DNA of 64,000 nucleotides, from NCBI GenBank assembly GCA_001770775.1, contig MESA01000031.1:5676-69675 (forward strand), written 5' to 3'. The DNA is from Burkholderiales bacterium RIFCSPHIGHO2_12_FULL_63_20 (GTDB taxonomy: Bacteria; Pseudomonadota; Gammaproteobacteria; Burkholderiales; Burkholderiaceae_C). A model generated the notes under the pieces. That model was not told the DNA's origin. It ran no database searches and worked only from the letters and a program-made list of their open reading frames with translations. Shown here one piece after another: positions 1 through 8,195 of the stretch; within the stretch, counting starts at the first letter, position 1, and each line of letters begins with the position of its first letter. The position numbers and the translations under genes are program-made.

Positions 1-598
1 CCGCCGCCACGTCCGAGGCCCAATGCACCCCCAGGTACACCCGTGACAGACCCACCAGGGCGCTGACCCCGGCGGCCACGCCAATGGCATACACACGCAG
101 ACGGGTACGCGGGGCCAGCCGCGCCACCAGCGTTGCCAGCGTCAAAAACACCACCGCCGACATCATCGCGTGACCGCTGGGGAAGCTGTAGCCATCGGCC
201 AGCGTGCCGTGAAACAGCGCATCGGGCCGGGCCCGCGCAAAGCCGTGCTTGAGCGCAATGCTCACGCCCCAGCCCAGCAGCGATGAGCCCGCCGCCAGCC
301 AAGCCATGTGCCACTGGCCGGCCATCATCAGGTAGCCACACACCGCGCTCACGGTCATGATCAGCACGGTGGGGCTGCCCAGCGCCGTGATGTCGCGCAT
401 CACATCGGGCAGCCAGCGCGGGCCCCAGGCGGCGCCGTCCACGCCGCTGGTGCGAAACCAGCTCAGCAGCCACTCGTCCACGGCGTGCAGGTCGCCCTCC
501 ATCATCTCGCCGGCCAGGTTCAAAAAGCCCCACAGGCACAGACCCAGCAGCACGATGGGCCACAGCAGGCGCAGTTCGAAATTGCGTTGAATCACCAT
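1..598 (-). CDS. PAP2-family membrane phosphatase (partial, C-terminus beyond window)
   Basis: Integral membrane acid phosphatase of the PAP2 superfamily, likely acting on a lipid phosphate or undecaprenyl pyrophosphate. The visible N-terminal ~199 residues hold several hydrophobic segments and the three family signatures in order: KHGFARARP (the KxxxxxxRP motif), PSGH, and SRVYLGVHWASDV containing the last active-site His. The start at 598 (MVIQRNFELRLLWPIV) gives a cytoplasmic basic start followed by a membrane segment. It begins 18 bp after the glycosylase gene at 617, so the two are probably cotranscribed. The exact substrate cannot be told from the sequence. The C-terminal end lies left of the window. 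Confidence 0.85.
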   Translation of the reverse strand, partial: MVIQRNFELRLLWPIVLLGLCLWGFLNLAGEMMEGDLHAVDEWLLSWFRTSGVDGAAWGPRWLPDVMRDITALGSPTVLIMTVSAVCGYLMMAGQWHMAWLAAGSSLLGWGVSIALKHGFARARPDALFHGTLADGYSFPSGHAMMSAVVFLTLATLVARLAPRTRLRVYAIGVAAGVSALVGLSRVYLGVHWASDVAA

Positions 599-616
599 AT
601 CAATGTCTGAATGTCA

Positions 617-1210
617 TCAGTCCAGCAGGCCCGCTTGCGCGAACACCTCGCGCCAGGCCGCCAGCTTGCGCTCGAACGACCACGAGGCATTGGCCGGGCT
701 GGTGGAGGGCAGTTTGAACACCGGCAGCCCCAAGGCCTGCGTCACCCGCATGTGGCGGGCCGACTCACCCCCATTGTGCGCAATGGCGCGCAGGGTGGGC
801 ACCCGCTGAATCAGGCCGGCCAGGTCATTGAGCTCGCCTTCTTCAATGGCGCTGTCCAGGCTGCCTTCACGCACGCAGCCCGCATACACATCCCAAATCG
901 CCAGGCCACGCGCCTGCACCATCGGCAGCCGCGCCGCATAGGGCAGGGCGCTCAAGGCATCGTCACCCTGCAAGCCCCACAGCGCCGACAAAATCGGCCA
1001 GAACTGGTTGCGCGGGTGGGCGTAGTACTGCTGCGCGGTCAGTGAGGCCACCCCCGGAAAACTCCCCAGCACCAACAGCTTGGCTCCGGGCCCCACCACC
1101 GGGGCCAGCCCCTGCAGACGTGGCAAGTCAGCGCCCGACGCACCCAGCGCAGCGGGCGCTGAGGGGGCAAAGGGCAGGGCGTCAGCATGCACACGGGGGG
1201 CTCGGACCAT
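617..1210 (-). CDS. DNA-deoxyinosine/uracil glycosylase (UDG superfamily, HDG type)
   Basis: About 197 residues, matching the hypoxanthine-DNA glycosylase group (UDG family 6), which removes deaminated bases such as hypoxanthine from DNA. The N-terminal half carries LVLGSFPG followed by QQYYAHPRNQFWPIL, the characteristic active-site loop. The C-terminal part holds LPSTSPANASWSFERKL, corresponding to the second DNA-contacting loop. The reading frame is open far upstream, to 1666, but that part is antisense to the next gene. ATG at 1210 (or 1216) fits family length and leaves a 27-bp divergent gap to the neighbour's GTG. The motif pair makes the family call firm, while base specificity is inferred from the family. 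Confidence 0.85.
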   Translation of the reverse strand: MVRAPRVHADALPFAPSAPAALGASGADLPRLQGLAPVVGPGAKLLVLGSFPGVASLTAQQYYAHPRNQFWPILSALWGLQGDDALSALPYAARLPMVQARGLAIWDVYAGCVREGSLDSAIEEGELNDLAGLIQRVPTLRAIAHNGGESARHMRVTQALGLPVFKLPSTSPANASWSFERKLAAWREVFAQAGLLD

Positions 1211-1237
1211 GGCCATGACTGTGCCACACTCGCTGTC

Positions 1238-2002
1238 GTGAAAAGAAAACCGACCCTGGCCGAAGCCACGATTTCCGAAGAGCGCGGCGTGCGCTACCTC
1301 CACCTGGGCACGCCCTGGATCCAAGGCGCCATGCGCATCCGCCAGCCCCAGAAGCTGGAGCTGGAATACATCCAGCGCATGATGGCCTGGTTGCTGCTGC
1401 GCGACCCTGAGCAGCTGCCTGGCACCCGCTGCCTGCAACTGGGCCTGGGCGCCGCCGCCATCACCAAGTACTGCCACAGCGTGCTGCGCTTGCCCACCAC
1501 GGCGGTCGAGATCAACCCGCAGGTCATCGGCGTGTGCCGCAGCTGGTTCCACCTGCCTGAAGACGACGAGCGCCTCACCGTGGTCCAGGCCGACGCCGCC
1601 CGCTACGTGGCCAGCGACGATCAGGTCGCCAGATTCGATGCCCTGAGCGTTGACCTCTACGACCACGAGGCCGCCAGCCCCGTGCTCGATGACGAAGCCT
1701 TCTACCGCGCCTGCTGGCGTTGCCTGGACGACGGCGGCGTGATGACCGTCAACCTGTTTGGCCGTGACGCGAGCTTTGAGCGCAGCGCCGCCCGCATCAG
1801 CGCGGCCTTCGGGCCGAACCGCGTGGCCCAGCTCAAGCCTACTACCGACGGCAACACCATCGTGCTGGCCTGGAAGGGCTTCGATCTGCCCGAGCGCGAG
1901 GTGCTGACCCAGCGCGCCGAGGCTTTACACGCCCGCTGGGCGCTGCCCACCAAAAAATGGGTCAAGCTCTTGTCTCCCTTCCAGCCTGCGGCCACACCAT
2001 GA
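1238..2002 (+). CDS. Spermidine synthase-like (SpeE-fold) methyltransferase-type protein
   Basis: About 254 residues with a Rossmann AdoMet-binding fold of the spermidine synthase superfamily. LQLGLGAAAITKYCH is the nucleotide-binding loop, VEINPQVI the acidic residue after strand 2, and DALSVDLYD corresponds to the catalytic acidic region. Proteins of this kind occur widely in betaproteobacteria next to unrelated genes and are usually annotated only as spermidine synthase-like, so polyamine synthesis is not proven. I prefer GTG at 1238 (VKRKPTLAEATISEE) over ATG at 1187, because it avoids overlap with the divergent glycosylase and matches the start I recall for homologues. The stop overlaps the next start as ATGA, which indicates translational coupling to the ATPase. 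Confidence 0.7.
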   Translation: MKRKPTLAEATISEERGVRYLHLGTPWIQGAMRIRQPQKLELEYIQRMMAWLLLRDPEQLPGTRCLQLGLGAAAITKYCHSVLRLPTTAVEINPQVIGVCRSWFHLPEDDERLTVVQADAARYVASDDQVARFDALSVDLYDHEAASPVLDDEAFYRACWRCLDDGGVMTVNLFGRDASFERSAARISAAFGPNRVAQLKPTTDGNTIVLAWKGFDLPEREVLTQRAEALHARWALPTKKWVKLLSPFQPAATP

Positions 2003-3801
2003 CACCGTCTGCCCCAGCCTCCAAAGCCCCTGCGCCCGGCCCCATCACCCACCGTGGGCCGCTGGAATGGCGCCTGTTGCTGAACTGGCTGGGCGAAGAC
2101 GGCATCCTCACGCCGCAGGACATTGACACCGTCATGCAGCGCTTTGCCGCCGGCACCAGCGCCCAGCACCCGCTGGTGCGCCTGGCCAGCCTGGGCCTCA
2201 AACGCGCTGACACCGGCACCGCGCTGGAGCTGGAGCCCCTGACCGAATGGCTGGCCCAGCGGGTCAAGCTGCCCTACCTGCGCATCGACCCGCTCAAGGT
2301 GGACGTGGCCCGCGTGGCCGATGTCATGTCCATCACCTATGCCGAGCGCCGCAAGGCCCTGCCGGTGTACGTGGGCGCCAACGAGATCACCATTGCCACC
2401 AGTGAGCCGCTGGACGTGGCCTGGGTGGAAGAGATTCTCGCCCACACCCGCAAGACCATCCAGCTGGCCGTGGCCAACCCGCTGGACCTGCAGCGCTACC
2501 GCACCGAGTTCTACACCCTGGCCCGCTCCGTCAAGGACGCCAAGAAGAAAACCGGCGATTCGGTGGCGCACAACTTCGAGCAGTTGGTGGAACTGGGCCG
2601 CGCCAACCGCCAGCTCGACGCCAACGACCAGGGCATCATCCAGGTCGTCGACTGGCTGTGGCAATACGCGTTCGACCAACGCGCCTCCGACATCCACCTT
2701 GAGCCCCGGCGCGAGATGGGCGCCATCCGCTTCCGCATCGACGGCGTGCTTCACACCGTCTACCAGGTGCCCCTGTCGGTCATGCAGGCCATGACGGCGC
2801 GCATCAAGCTGCTGGGCCGCATGGACGTGGTCGAAAAGCGCCGTCCGCTCGACGGCCGCATCAAGACGCGCAACCCCGGCGGCGACGAAGTCGAAATGCG
2901 CCTGTCCACCATGCCCACCGCCTTTGGCGAGAAGCTGGTGATGCGGATTTTTGACCCCGACAACACGATCAAGTCGGTCGAGGCGCTGGGCTTTGCCCCG
3001 GCCGAAAAGCAGGTCTGGGAAAAGCTGCTGGCCCAGCCCCACGGCATCATCCTGGTCACCGGCCCCACGGGGTCGGGCAAGACCACCACGCTGTACTCCA
3101 CGCTCAAGCGCCTGGCCACCGACGAGGTCAACGTCTGCACCATCGAAGACCCGATCGAAATGATCGAGCCCTCGTTCAACCAGACCCAGGTGCAGCCCGG
3201 CATCGACCTGAACTTTGCCGATGGCCTGCGCGCGCTGATGCGTCAGGACCCCGACATCATCATGGTGGGCGAAATCCGCGACCTGGAAACCGCCGAGATG
3301 GCGATTCAGTCCGCGCTCACCGGTCACCTGGTGTTCTCGACCCTGCACACCAACGACGCCGCCTCGGCCATCACACGCCTGTCCGACCTGGGCGTGCCGC
3401 CTTACCTCATCAGCGCCACCGTCATCGGCGTGCTGGCTCAGCGTCTGGTGCGTACCCTGTGCCCCCTGTGCAAACAGGTCGACGAGCCGGTGTCGGGCGA
3501 AACGCTGTCGGAGTTCATCAAACCCTGGCGCCTCAATGGGCAGTTCCGGCCTTACAAGCCCGTGGGCTGCCTGGACTGTCGGATGACCGGCTTCAAGGGC
3601 CGCGTCGGCCTGTACGAGCTGCTCCCCGTGTCTGAAGCCGTGCGCGACACCCTGCACCCTCAGGTGGACATGGCCCAACTGCGCAAAACGGCGGCCAAGG
3701 AAGGCCTGCGCCCGCTGCGCCTGTCGGGCATCATGAAGGTGACCGAGGGCATCACCACGGTTGACGAAGTACTGCGCAACACCCCTCAGTGGGACCGCTG
3801 A
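1999..3801 (+). CDS. GspE/PulE/PilB-type secretion or pilus-assembly ATPase
   Basis: About 600 residues. The N-terminal ~170 residues resemble the GspE/MshE N-terminal domain. The ATPase core follows, with Walker A GPTGSGKTTT, a Walker B/Asp-box region around RQDPDIIMVGEIRDLETAEMA, and a His-box at STLHTNDAASA. A zinc-binding tetracysteine motif (LCPLCK and, later, GCLDC) sits before the C-terminal helices. Proteins of this family power type II secretion or type IV pilus extension from the cytoplasmic side. No partner genes (gspF/pilC, pseudopilins) lie nearby, so the gene is an orphan locus here. ATG at 1999 overlaps the previous stop by 4 bp, and an upstream in-frame start at 1957 lies inside the previous gene. 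Confidence 0.88.
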   Translation: MTPSAPASKAPAPGPITHRGPLEWRLLLNWLGEDGILTPQDIDTVMQRFAAGTSAQHPLVRLASLGLKRADTGTALELEPLTEWLAQRVKLPYLRIDPLKVDVARVADVMSITYAERRKALPVYVGANEITIATSEPLDVAWVEEILAHTRKTIQLAVANPLDLQRYRTEFYTLARSVKDAKKKTGDSVAHNFEQLVELGRANRQLDANDQGIIQVVDWLWQYAFDQRASDIHLEPRREMGAIRFRIDGVLHTVYQVPLSVMQAMTARIKLLGRMDVVEKRRPLDGRIKTRNPGGDEVEMRLSTMPTAFGEKLVMRIFDPDNTIKSVEALGFAPAEKQVWEKLLAQPHGIILVTGPTGSGKTTTLYSTLKRLATDEVNVCTIEDPIEMIEPSFNQTQVQPGIDLNFADGLRALMRQDPDIIMVGEIRDLETAEMAIQSALTGHLVFSTLHTNDAASAITRLSDLGVPPYLISATVIGVLAQRLVRTLCPLCKQVDEPVSGETLSEFIKPWRLNGQFRPYKPVGCLDCRMTGFKGRVGLYELLPVSEAVRDTLHPQVDMAQLRKTAAKEGLRPLRLSGIMKVTEGITTVDEVLRNTPQWDR

Positions 3802-4703
3802 GCGGCGGGTACGGCCCCGATAAAGCTCGGCACCACCACCTCGCAGCAGATGCCTTGCGGACTGAGCTCGCGCCAGTTCACTTGGCCCTCCAGCTGTTTG
3901 ACCCGTTTGCGTACCCCTCCCAGTCCCAACCCGTGTGACCACAACTCCGGGGCACGCCCGAAGCCGTTGTCGCTCACACGCAGCGTCAGCAGGTTACCTG
4001 CCAGCGTCAGGTTCACGCGCAGCTGACGTGCATGGGCGTGGCTGATCGCGTTGCTGACCAGCTCCCGCAGGATGCGCGTCAGGGCCGACCACTGCACCAT
4101 GCTCAGGTCCACATCTTCGTCCGCCTGCATCTCCCACACCAGCTCGCAGCCGGCCAACTCCAGGCGATGGTTCAGGTCACGCTTCCACTCAGCCGCTGCG
4201 GCGCTCAGCCGGTGGGAAGGCGCAGCCAGGCCTCGCGTCAGCGTTTTGAGATCCTGCAAGGTGTGGCGGATGTACTCCTCCATGTCCGGCGTGGGGGCCT
4301 GGTACATCAGCGTCAACAAGCGGGCGCCAATGTCATCGTGCAAGTCCTGGGCGATGCGCAGACGCTCTTCGCCTCGGCCTTGCTCGACCGCCGCATCCAG
4401 ACGCAAGCTGTCAGATGAGCTGTCTGTGGGTATTTCGGCCAAGGGGCGCACACTGGGCGAAGCCACAGGCCACAACCAGCGCCGCGACACCATATGCCCG
4501 GCCAGCGCTCCGAACATGACCAAGGCCTGCGCCCACACCGGCGGAGCTGCCGAGGCCGAGGCGCGCCCCAGCCGCAGCAGGATCACGCCCAACAGCACCC
4601 AGCCGGCCAACAACAGGGCTTCGGCCAGAAATCGCGCCAGCCATACCGGGCTACGCCAGCGTACCCGGCGAACCACCAAGGGGGGAAGAGGGCGGGCGGA
4701 CAT
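3786..4703 (-). CDS. Sensor histidine kinase (HisKA_3/NarX type)
   Basis: 305 residues. One or two hydrophobic segments (about 20-45 and 55-75) anchor it in the inner membrane with no recognisable periplasmic sensor domain. The dimerisation/phosphoacceptor motif RIAQDLHDDIGARL has H122 as the predicted phosphorylated histidine. The C-terminal HATPase_c domain shows the N-box around RELVSNAISHAHA and G-boxes SDNGFGRAPE and HGLGLGGVRKRV. It lies 35 bp downstream of the response regulator gene on the same strand, a clear cognate pair. Its 3' end overlaps the convergent ATPase gene by 16 bp. The stimulus is unknown. Confidence 0.88.
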   Translation of the reverse strand: MSARPLPPLVVRRVRWRSPVWLARFLAEALLLAGWVLLGVILLRLGRASASAAPPVWAQALVMFGALAGHMVSRRWLWPVASPSVRPLAEIPTDSSSDSLRLDAAVEQGRGEERLRIAQDLHDDIGARLLTLMYQAPTPDMEEYIRHTLQDLKTLTRGLAAPSHRLSAAAAEWKRDLNHRLELAGCELVWEMQADEDVDLSMVQWSALTRILRELVSNAISHAHARQLRVNLTLAGNLLTLRVSDNGFGRAPELWSHGLGLGGVRKRVKQLEGQVNWRELSPQGICCEVVVPSFIGAVPAAQRSH

Positions 4704-4738
4704 GGACTGAAGGGGTGCTCAGCCAGTTGCCCGGGGGC

Positions 4739-5452
4739 TCAGACCAGACCCTGCTTGCTGGCCAGCACCGCGGCCTCGGCCCGGCTCGATACATTGAGCT
4801 TCTTGTAGATGGACTTGATGTGGTCATTGACCGTGAACCACTTGATGCCCATCAGCGAGGCGATCTCCTTGATCGTGAAGCCCTTGCTCAGATAGGTCAG
4901 CACCTCGCTCTCGCGCGGGGTCAGCTGCTCATGGTCAGGTTCGACCTGTGCTGGCGAGCCCGACCCGGCCGGTGACAGCGCGCCCCAGCCCGAATGCCCT
5001 TCACCTGTGCGGAAGTGGTGCAGCAGGCGCCGCGCAATGGCCGGAGACAGGGGCGGCTGACCGCGCACGATCTTCTGCAGCTCTTCCACCAGCACCTCGA
5101 AACGGTCTTCCTTGAGCAGGTAGCCATCGGCCCCGTATTGCAGGGCAGGGAACAGGTGCTCGTCGTCCGAGTACAAGGTTGTGACGATGCGCGTGGCCGG
5201 ATAGCCACTCAACTGTCGCAGCAACTCCAGGCCGCTGCCATCGGGCAATTCCAGATCCAGCAGGATCAGGTGAAAAGGCGCAGGCCCAGGCACCGCCTGA
5301 CCACCGGCCACGATGCCCAGCTCCCGCCGCGCCGCCGCCAGATCGCCCGCTTCCACAATGCCACTGATGTCGCTGAAGCTTTCGCTCACGACACGACAGA
5401 GAAAGCCTCGAGCCACTGGGTTGTCTTCAAGAATCAGAACCTTGACGGTCAT
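4739..5452 (-). CDS. LuxR/NarL-family response regulator
   Basis: 237 residues. The receiver domain (about 1-125) has acidic residues E9-D10 and phosphoacceptor D66 in LILLDLELPDG, and the conserved lysine in YLLKED. A linker of about 45 residues rich in G, S and P leads to a C-terminal LuxR-type HTH (LTPRESEVLTYLSKGFTIKEIA, then VNDHIKSIYKKLNV). It is first in a two-gene unit with the histidine kinase and is divergent from surE with 90 bp between. It is expected to bind DNA after phosphorylation by the neighbouring kinase. Target genes are not apparent from the window. Confidence 0.88.
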   Translation of the reverse strand: MTVKVLILEDNPVARGFLCRVVSESFSDISGIVEAGDLAAARRELGIVAGGQAVPGPAPFHLILLDLELPDGSGLELLRQLSGYPATRIVTTLYSDDEHLFPALQYGADGYLLKEDRFEVLVEELQKIVRGQPPLSPAIARRLLHHFRTGEGHSGWGALSPAGSGSPAQVEPDHEQLTPRESEVLTYLSKGFTIKEIASLMGIKWFTVNDHIKSIYKKLNVSSRAEAAVLASKQGLV

Positions 5453-5542
5453 GTCGCTCCTCCCCTAGCCCGCCTCTGGGTGGGCCGGGTTTGATGTGTT
5501 CCACACTATATAGTGGATGGCAGCTCCTCCTACAATCCACCC

Positions 5543-6292
5543 ATGCGAATCCTGATTGCCAACGACGACGGTTACCTGGCGCCCGGCATTGCCGCGCTGG
5601 TGGAAGCTTGCCAAGGCCTTGGTGAGGTCGATGTGTTTGCGCCCGAGCGCAATGCCAGCGGCACCTCCAACGCTCTGACCCTGCACCAGCCCCTGAGCCT
5701 GCACACGGCGGCCAACGGCTTCCGCTACGTCAGCGGCACGCCGTCTGACAGCGTGCACCTGGCCCTCACGGCGGGGCTCATCCCCAAGCCCGACCTGGTG
5801 CTGTCTGGCATCAACAACGGCGCCAACATGGGGGATGACACCCTGTACTCCGGCACCGTGGCCGCCGCCACCGAGGGCTACCTGTTCGGCATCCCGGCCA
5901 TTGCCTTCTCGCTGGTGGACAAGGGTTGGGCGCACCTGGATGTGGCCACCCGGGTGGCCCGTCGCGTGATCGAGCAGGCCCTGGCGCAGCCGCCGGCCGG
6001 CCACCCGTGGCTGCTGAACGTCAACATTCCCTCGTCCGCGCAGGCTGACAGTGCCCCTTGGGCCGTCACCCGCTTGGGCCGTCGCCACGCCAGTTTCCCC
6101 GCCGTGGCCCAGGCCAATCCGCGCGGCGACCTGTTCTACTGGATCGGTCCGGCCGGTGAGGCCCGCGAAGATGGCGAAGGTACCGATTTCCACGCCGTCC
6201 GCCAGGGTCAGGTGTCCATCACCCCCCTGAAGGTCGACATGACCGATCACCAGCACCTGCCCACGTGGCAGCGCTGGCTGGAGCCGCGGTGA
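5543..6292 (+). CDS. surE: 5'/3'-nucleotidase SurE
   Basis: 249 residues, normal for SurE, a divalent-metal-dependent nucleoside monophosphate phosphatase linked to stationary-phase survival. The N-terminus [15 protein letters not shown] holds the metal-binding Asp pair (NDD). [11 protein letters not shown] supplies the Ser ligand, and [16 protein letters not shown] holds the Asn ligands. ATG at 5543 gives the canonical start, whereas an in-frame ATG at 5513 would add ten unsupported residues. It heads the cluster surE-pcm-nlpD and its stop overlaps the likely pcm start. Confidence 0.95.
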   Translation: MRILIANDDGYLAPGIAALVEACQGLGEVDVFAPERNASGTSNALTLHQPLSLHTAANGFRYVSGTPSDSVHLALTAGLIPKPDLVLSGINNGANMGDDTLYSGTVAAATEGYLFGIPAIAFSLVDKGWAHLDVATRVARRVIEQALAQPPAGHPWLLNVNIPSSAQADSAPWAVTRLGRRHASFPAVAQANPRGDLFYWIGPAGEAREDGEGTDFHAVRQGQVSITPLKVDMTDHQHLPTWQRWLEPR

Positions 6293-7191
6293 GCGTGCCC
6301 CCCGACGATCGCAGGCCGCGGCGCTTTCCGCTGCAACTCGATCAGGTGGCATCCCCCCGAGCCGGTGGGTCGCGCACCCCCATTGGCAGCACACCCGCGC
6401 CCCGCGTGTCCCGCGAAGTGTTGCGCCCCCAGGCGCCCTTGCACCTCGCCGAGCGCGATCGCCAGCGCTACAGCGCCCCGCAAGGGCTGGGTCTGGACTC
6501 CGTTCAGGTGCGCATGCGCATGGTGCAGCGCCTGCAGGCCGAAGGCATCGACCATCCTGGCGTGCTCAAGGCCTTTGCCACCGTGCCACGCCACCTGTTT
6601 GTGGACACGGCGCTGGTCAACCAAGCCTATGAGGACACCAGTCTGCCCATCGGCCTGGGCCAGACCATCTCCAAGCCCTCGGTCGTGGCCGCCATGATCC
6701 AGCTGTTGTGCGTGCGACCGGGGCAGGCCAGACCGGATGTGCCGAGCGCGCCCGCGGCCACACAGCCCCTGGGCAATTGCCTGGAAATCGGCACTGGCTG
6801 TGGCTACCAGGCTGCTTTGCTCGGCCACCTGGCGCGCCGAGTGGTGTCCATTGAACGGCTGCGCGACTTGCACCACAAAGCACGCAGCAACCTCGACCAG
6901 CTGCGCGCCGTCGTGCCCACCTCGCCCGATGTGCGTTTGGTGTATGGTGACGGCATGATTGGTCATGCGCCTTCGGCGCCTTACGACACCATCATCGCTG
7001 CCGCGGGTGGCGCCGCGCTGCCGCAAGCCTGGCTCGACCAGCTCGCGCCGGGTGGTCGGCTTGTGGCCCCCACCCAAGACGAGCGTGGCGGGCAGGTGCT
7101 CGTCATCGTGGATCGCCTGGCCGATGGCCGTTTTCAGCACACCCGCGCCGGCGCGGTCTTGTTCGTCCCCCTAAAATCGGGTACCACCTGA
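6289..7191 (+). CDS. pcm: Protein-L-isoaspartate O-methyltransferase
   Basis: About 300 residues. The enzyme methylates isoaspartyl residues in damaged proteins using AdoMet. The family core starts near [20 protein letters not shown] and includes the substrate region [17 protein letters not shown] and the AdoMet loop [14 protein letters not shown]. The protein is about 80 residues longer than the usual ~210-220. The extra N-terminal part is basic, Pro- and Arg-rich and unlike the core, and a short insert precedes the AdoMet loop. GTG at 6289 overlaps the surE stop by 4 bp (GTGA), which favours it. An earlier ATG at 6265 lies within surE. It is the second gene of the surE-pcm-nlpD unit. Confidence 0.9.
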   Translation: MSVPPDDRRPRRFPLQLDQVASPRAGGSRTPIGSTPAPRVSREVLRPQAPLHLAERDRQRYSAPQGLGLDSVQVRMRMVQRLQAEGIDHPGVLKAFATVPRHLFVDTALVNQAYEDTSLPIGLGQTISKPSVVAAMIQLLCVRPGQARPDVPSAPAATQPLGNCLEIGTGCGYQAALLGHLARRVVSIERLRDLHHKARSNLDQLRAVVPTSPDVRLVYGDGMIGHAPSAPYDTIIAAAGGAALPQAWLDQLAPGGRLVAPTQDERGGQVLVIVDRLADGRFQHTRAGAVLFVPLKSGTT

Positions 7192-7240
7192 TGTTTGACG
7201 ACCTGAGGCACATCCTGTCTCAGGCACGACGATTGGTCTC

Positions 7241-8122
7241 ATGCAATACATCACACCTTCCTTTCGACTGACCGCTGCGGTGGCCGTTGTGGCCATCCTG
7301 GCCGGTTGCGCCTCGCCCATCCACCGTGCGCCGGTGGAGGAGCGCGCCAGCACCACCCAAGCTCAGCGCCTGCCGCCGGGTGCCGAGAACGCGGGCAAGC
7401 CGGGCTACTACACCATCAAGCCCAGTGACACCCTGATCCGCATTGGCCTGGAAACCGGCCAGAGCTGGCGCGACATTGCCGCCTGGAACAACATCGAGAA
7501 CCCCAACCGCATTGAAGTCGGTCAGGTGATCCGCATCGTCCCGCCGGTGGGCGAGGCGGCTGCCACCTCCGCGGCCAGTGCCGGGGGCATGGCCTCCGCC
7601 AAGCCCGTGACCACCGCGCGCATCGAGGCCCGCCCGGTCGATGGCAAAGCGGCTTCGACGCCAGCCGCATCTGCGGCGTCGGTGGCTGCGAGCGGCTCCA
7701 GCTCGGCCACAGCGGCCAGTGCGCCCGAAACCAAGCCTGACGTGAAGAGCGGCGACGAGCCCGCCTGGATCTGGCCTGCCAACGGCCCCACCATCGCCCA
7801 GTTCGAAGAGGGCAAGCGCAAGGGCCTGGTCATTGGCGGCAAGGCCGGTGACCCGGTCGTGGCCGCCGGTGATGGCCGTGTGGTCTATGCCGGCTCGGGC
7901 CTGCGTGGCTACGGCAACCTCATCATCATCAAGCACAGCGGTGACTACCTGACGGCCTACGCTCACAACCAGACGCTGCTGGTCAAGGAAGACCAGGCCG
8001 TGCGCAAGGGCCAGAAGATCGCTGAAATGGGCGCCACCGACGCTGATCGCGTCCAGCTGCACTTCGAAATCCGCAAGCAAGGCAAGCCCATCGACCCGGC
8101 GCGCCAGCTGCCTTCACGCTGA
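7241..8122 (+). CDS. nlpD: LysM/M23 lipoprotein NlpD-like (amidase activator)
   Basis: 293 residues. A lipoprotein signal peptide ends in the lipobox VAILAGC, so the mature protein is outer-membrane anchored. A LysM peptidoglycan-binding domain follows (YYTIKPSDTLIRIGLETGQSWRDIA, about 50-95), then an Ala/Ser-rich linker (about 100-165). The C-terminal LytM/M23 domain is degenerate: the usual HxH zinc motif reads LHFEIR and the first His/Asp pair is missing. As in E. coli NlpD, it should activate cell-division amidases rather than cut peptidoglycan itself. Its position after surE-pcm supports the name. Unusually, rlmD and not rpoS follows. Confidence 0.88.
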   Translation: MQYITPSFRLTAAVAVVAILAGCASPIHRAPVEERASTTQAQRLPPGAENAGKPGYYTIKPSDTLIRIGLETGQSWRDIAAWNNIENPNRIEVGQVIRIVPPVGEAAATSAASAGGMASAKPVTTARIEARPVDGKAASTPAASAASVAASGSSSATAASAPETKPDVKSGDEPAWIWPANGPTIAQFEEGKRKGLVIGGKAGDPVVAAGDGRVVYAGSGLRGYGNLIIIKHSGDYLTAYAHNQTLLVKEDQAVRKGQKIAEMGATDADRVQLHFEIRKQGKPIDPARQLPSR

Positions 8123-8195
8123 TTTCCCGACACTGACCTGCGAGGCCGCACGCAGCGTCTGAAAGAACAGGCCACAGTCCTGAGACAATCGGGGG

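Noticed and set aside
4032-4808. Plus-strand frames opposite the histidine kinase
   Set aside because: Arg/Ser-rich and antisense to clear kinase motifs, with no supporting start context.
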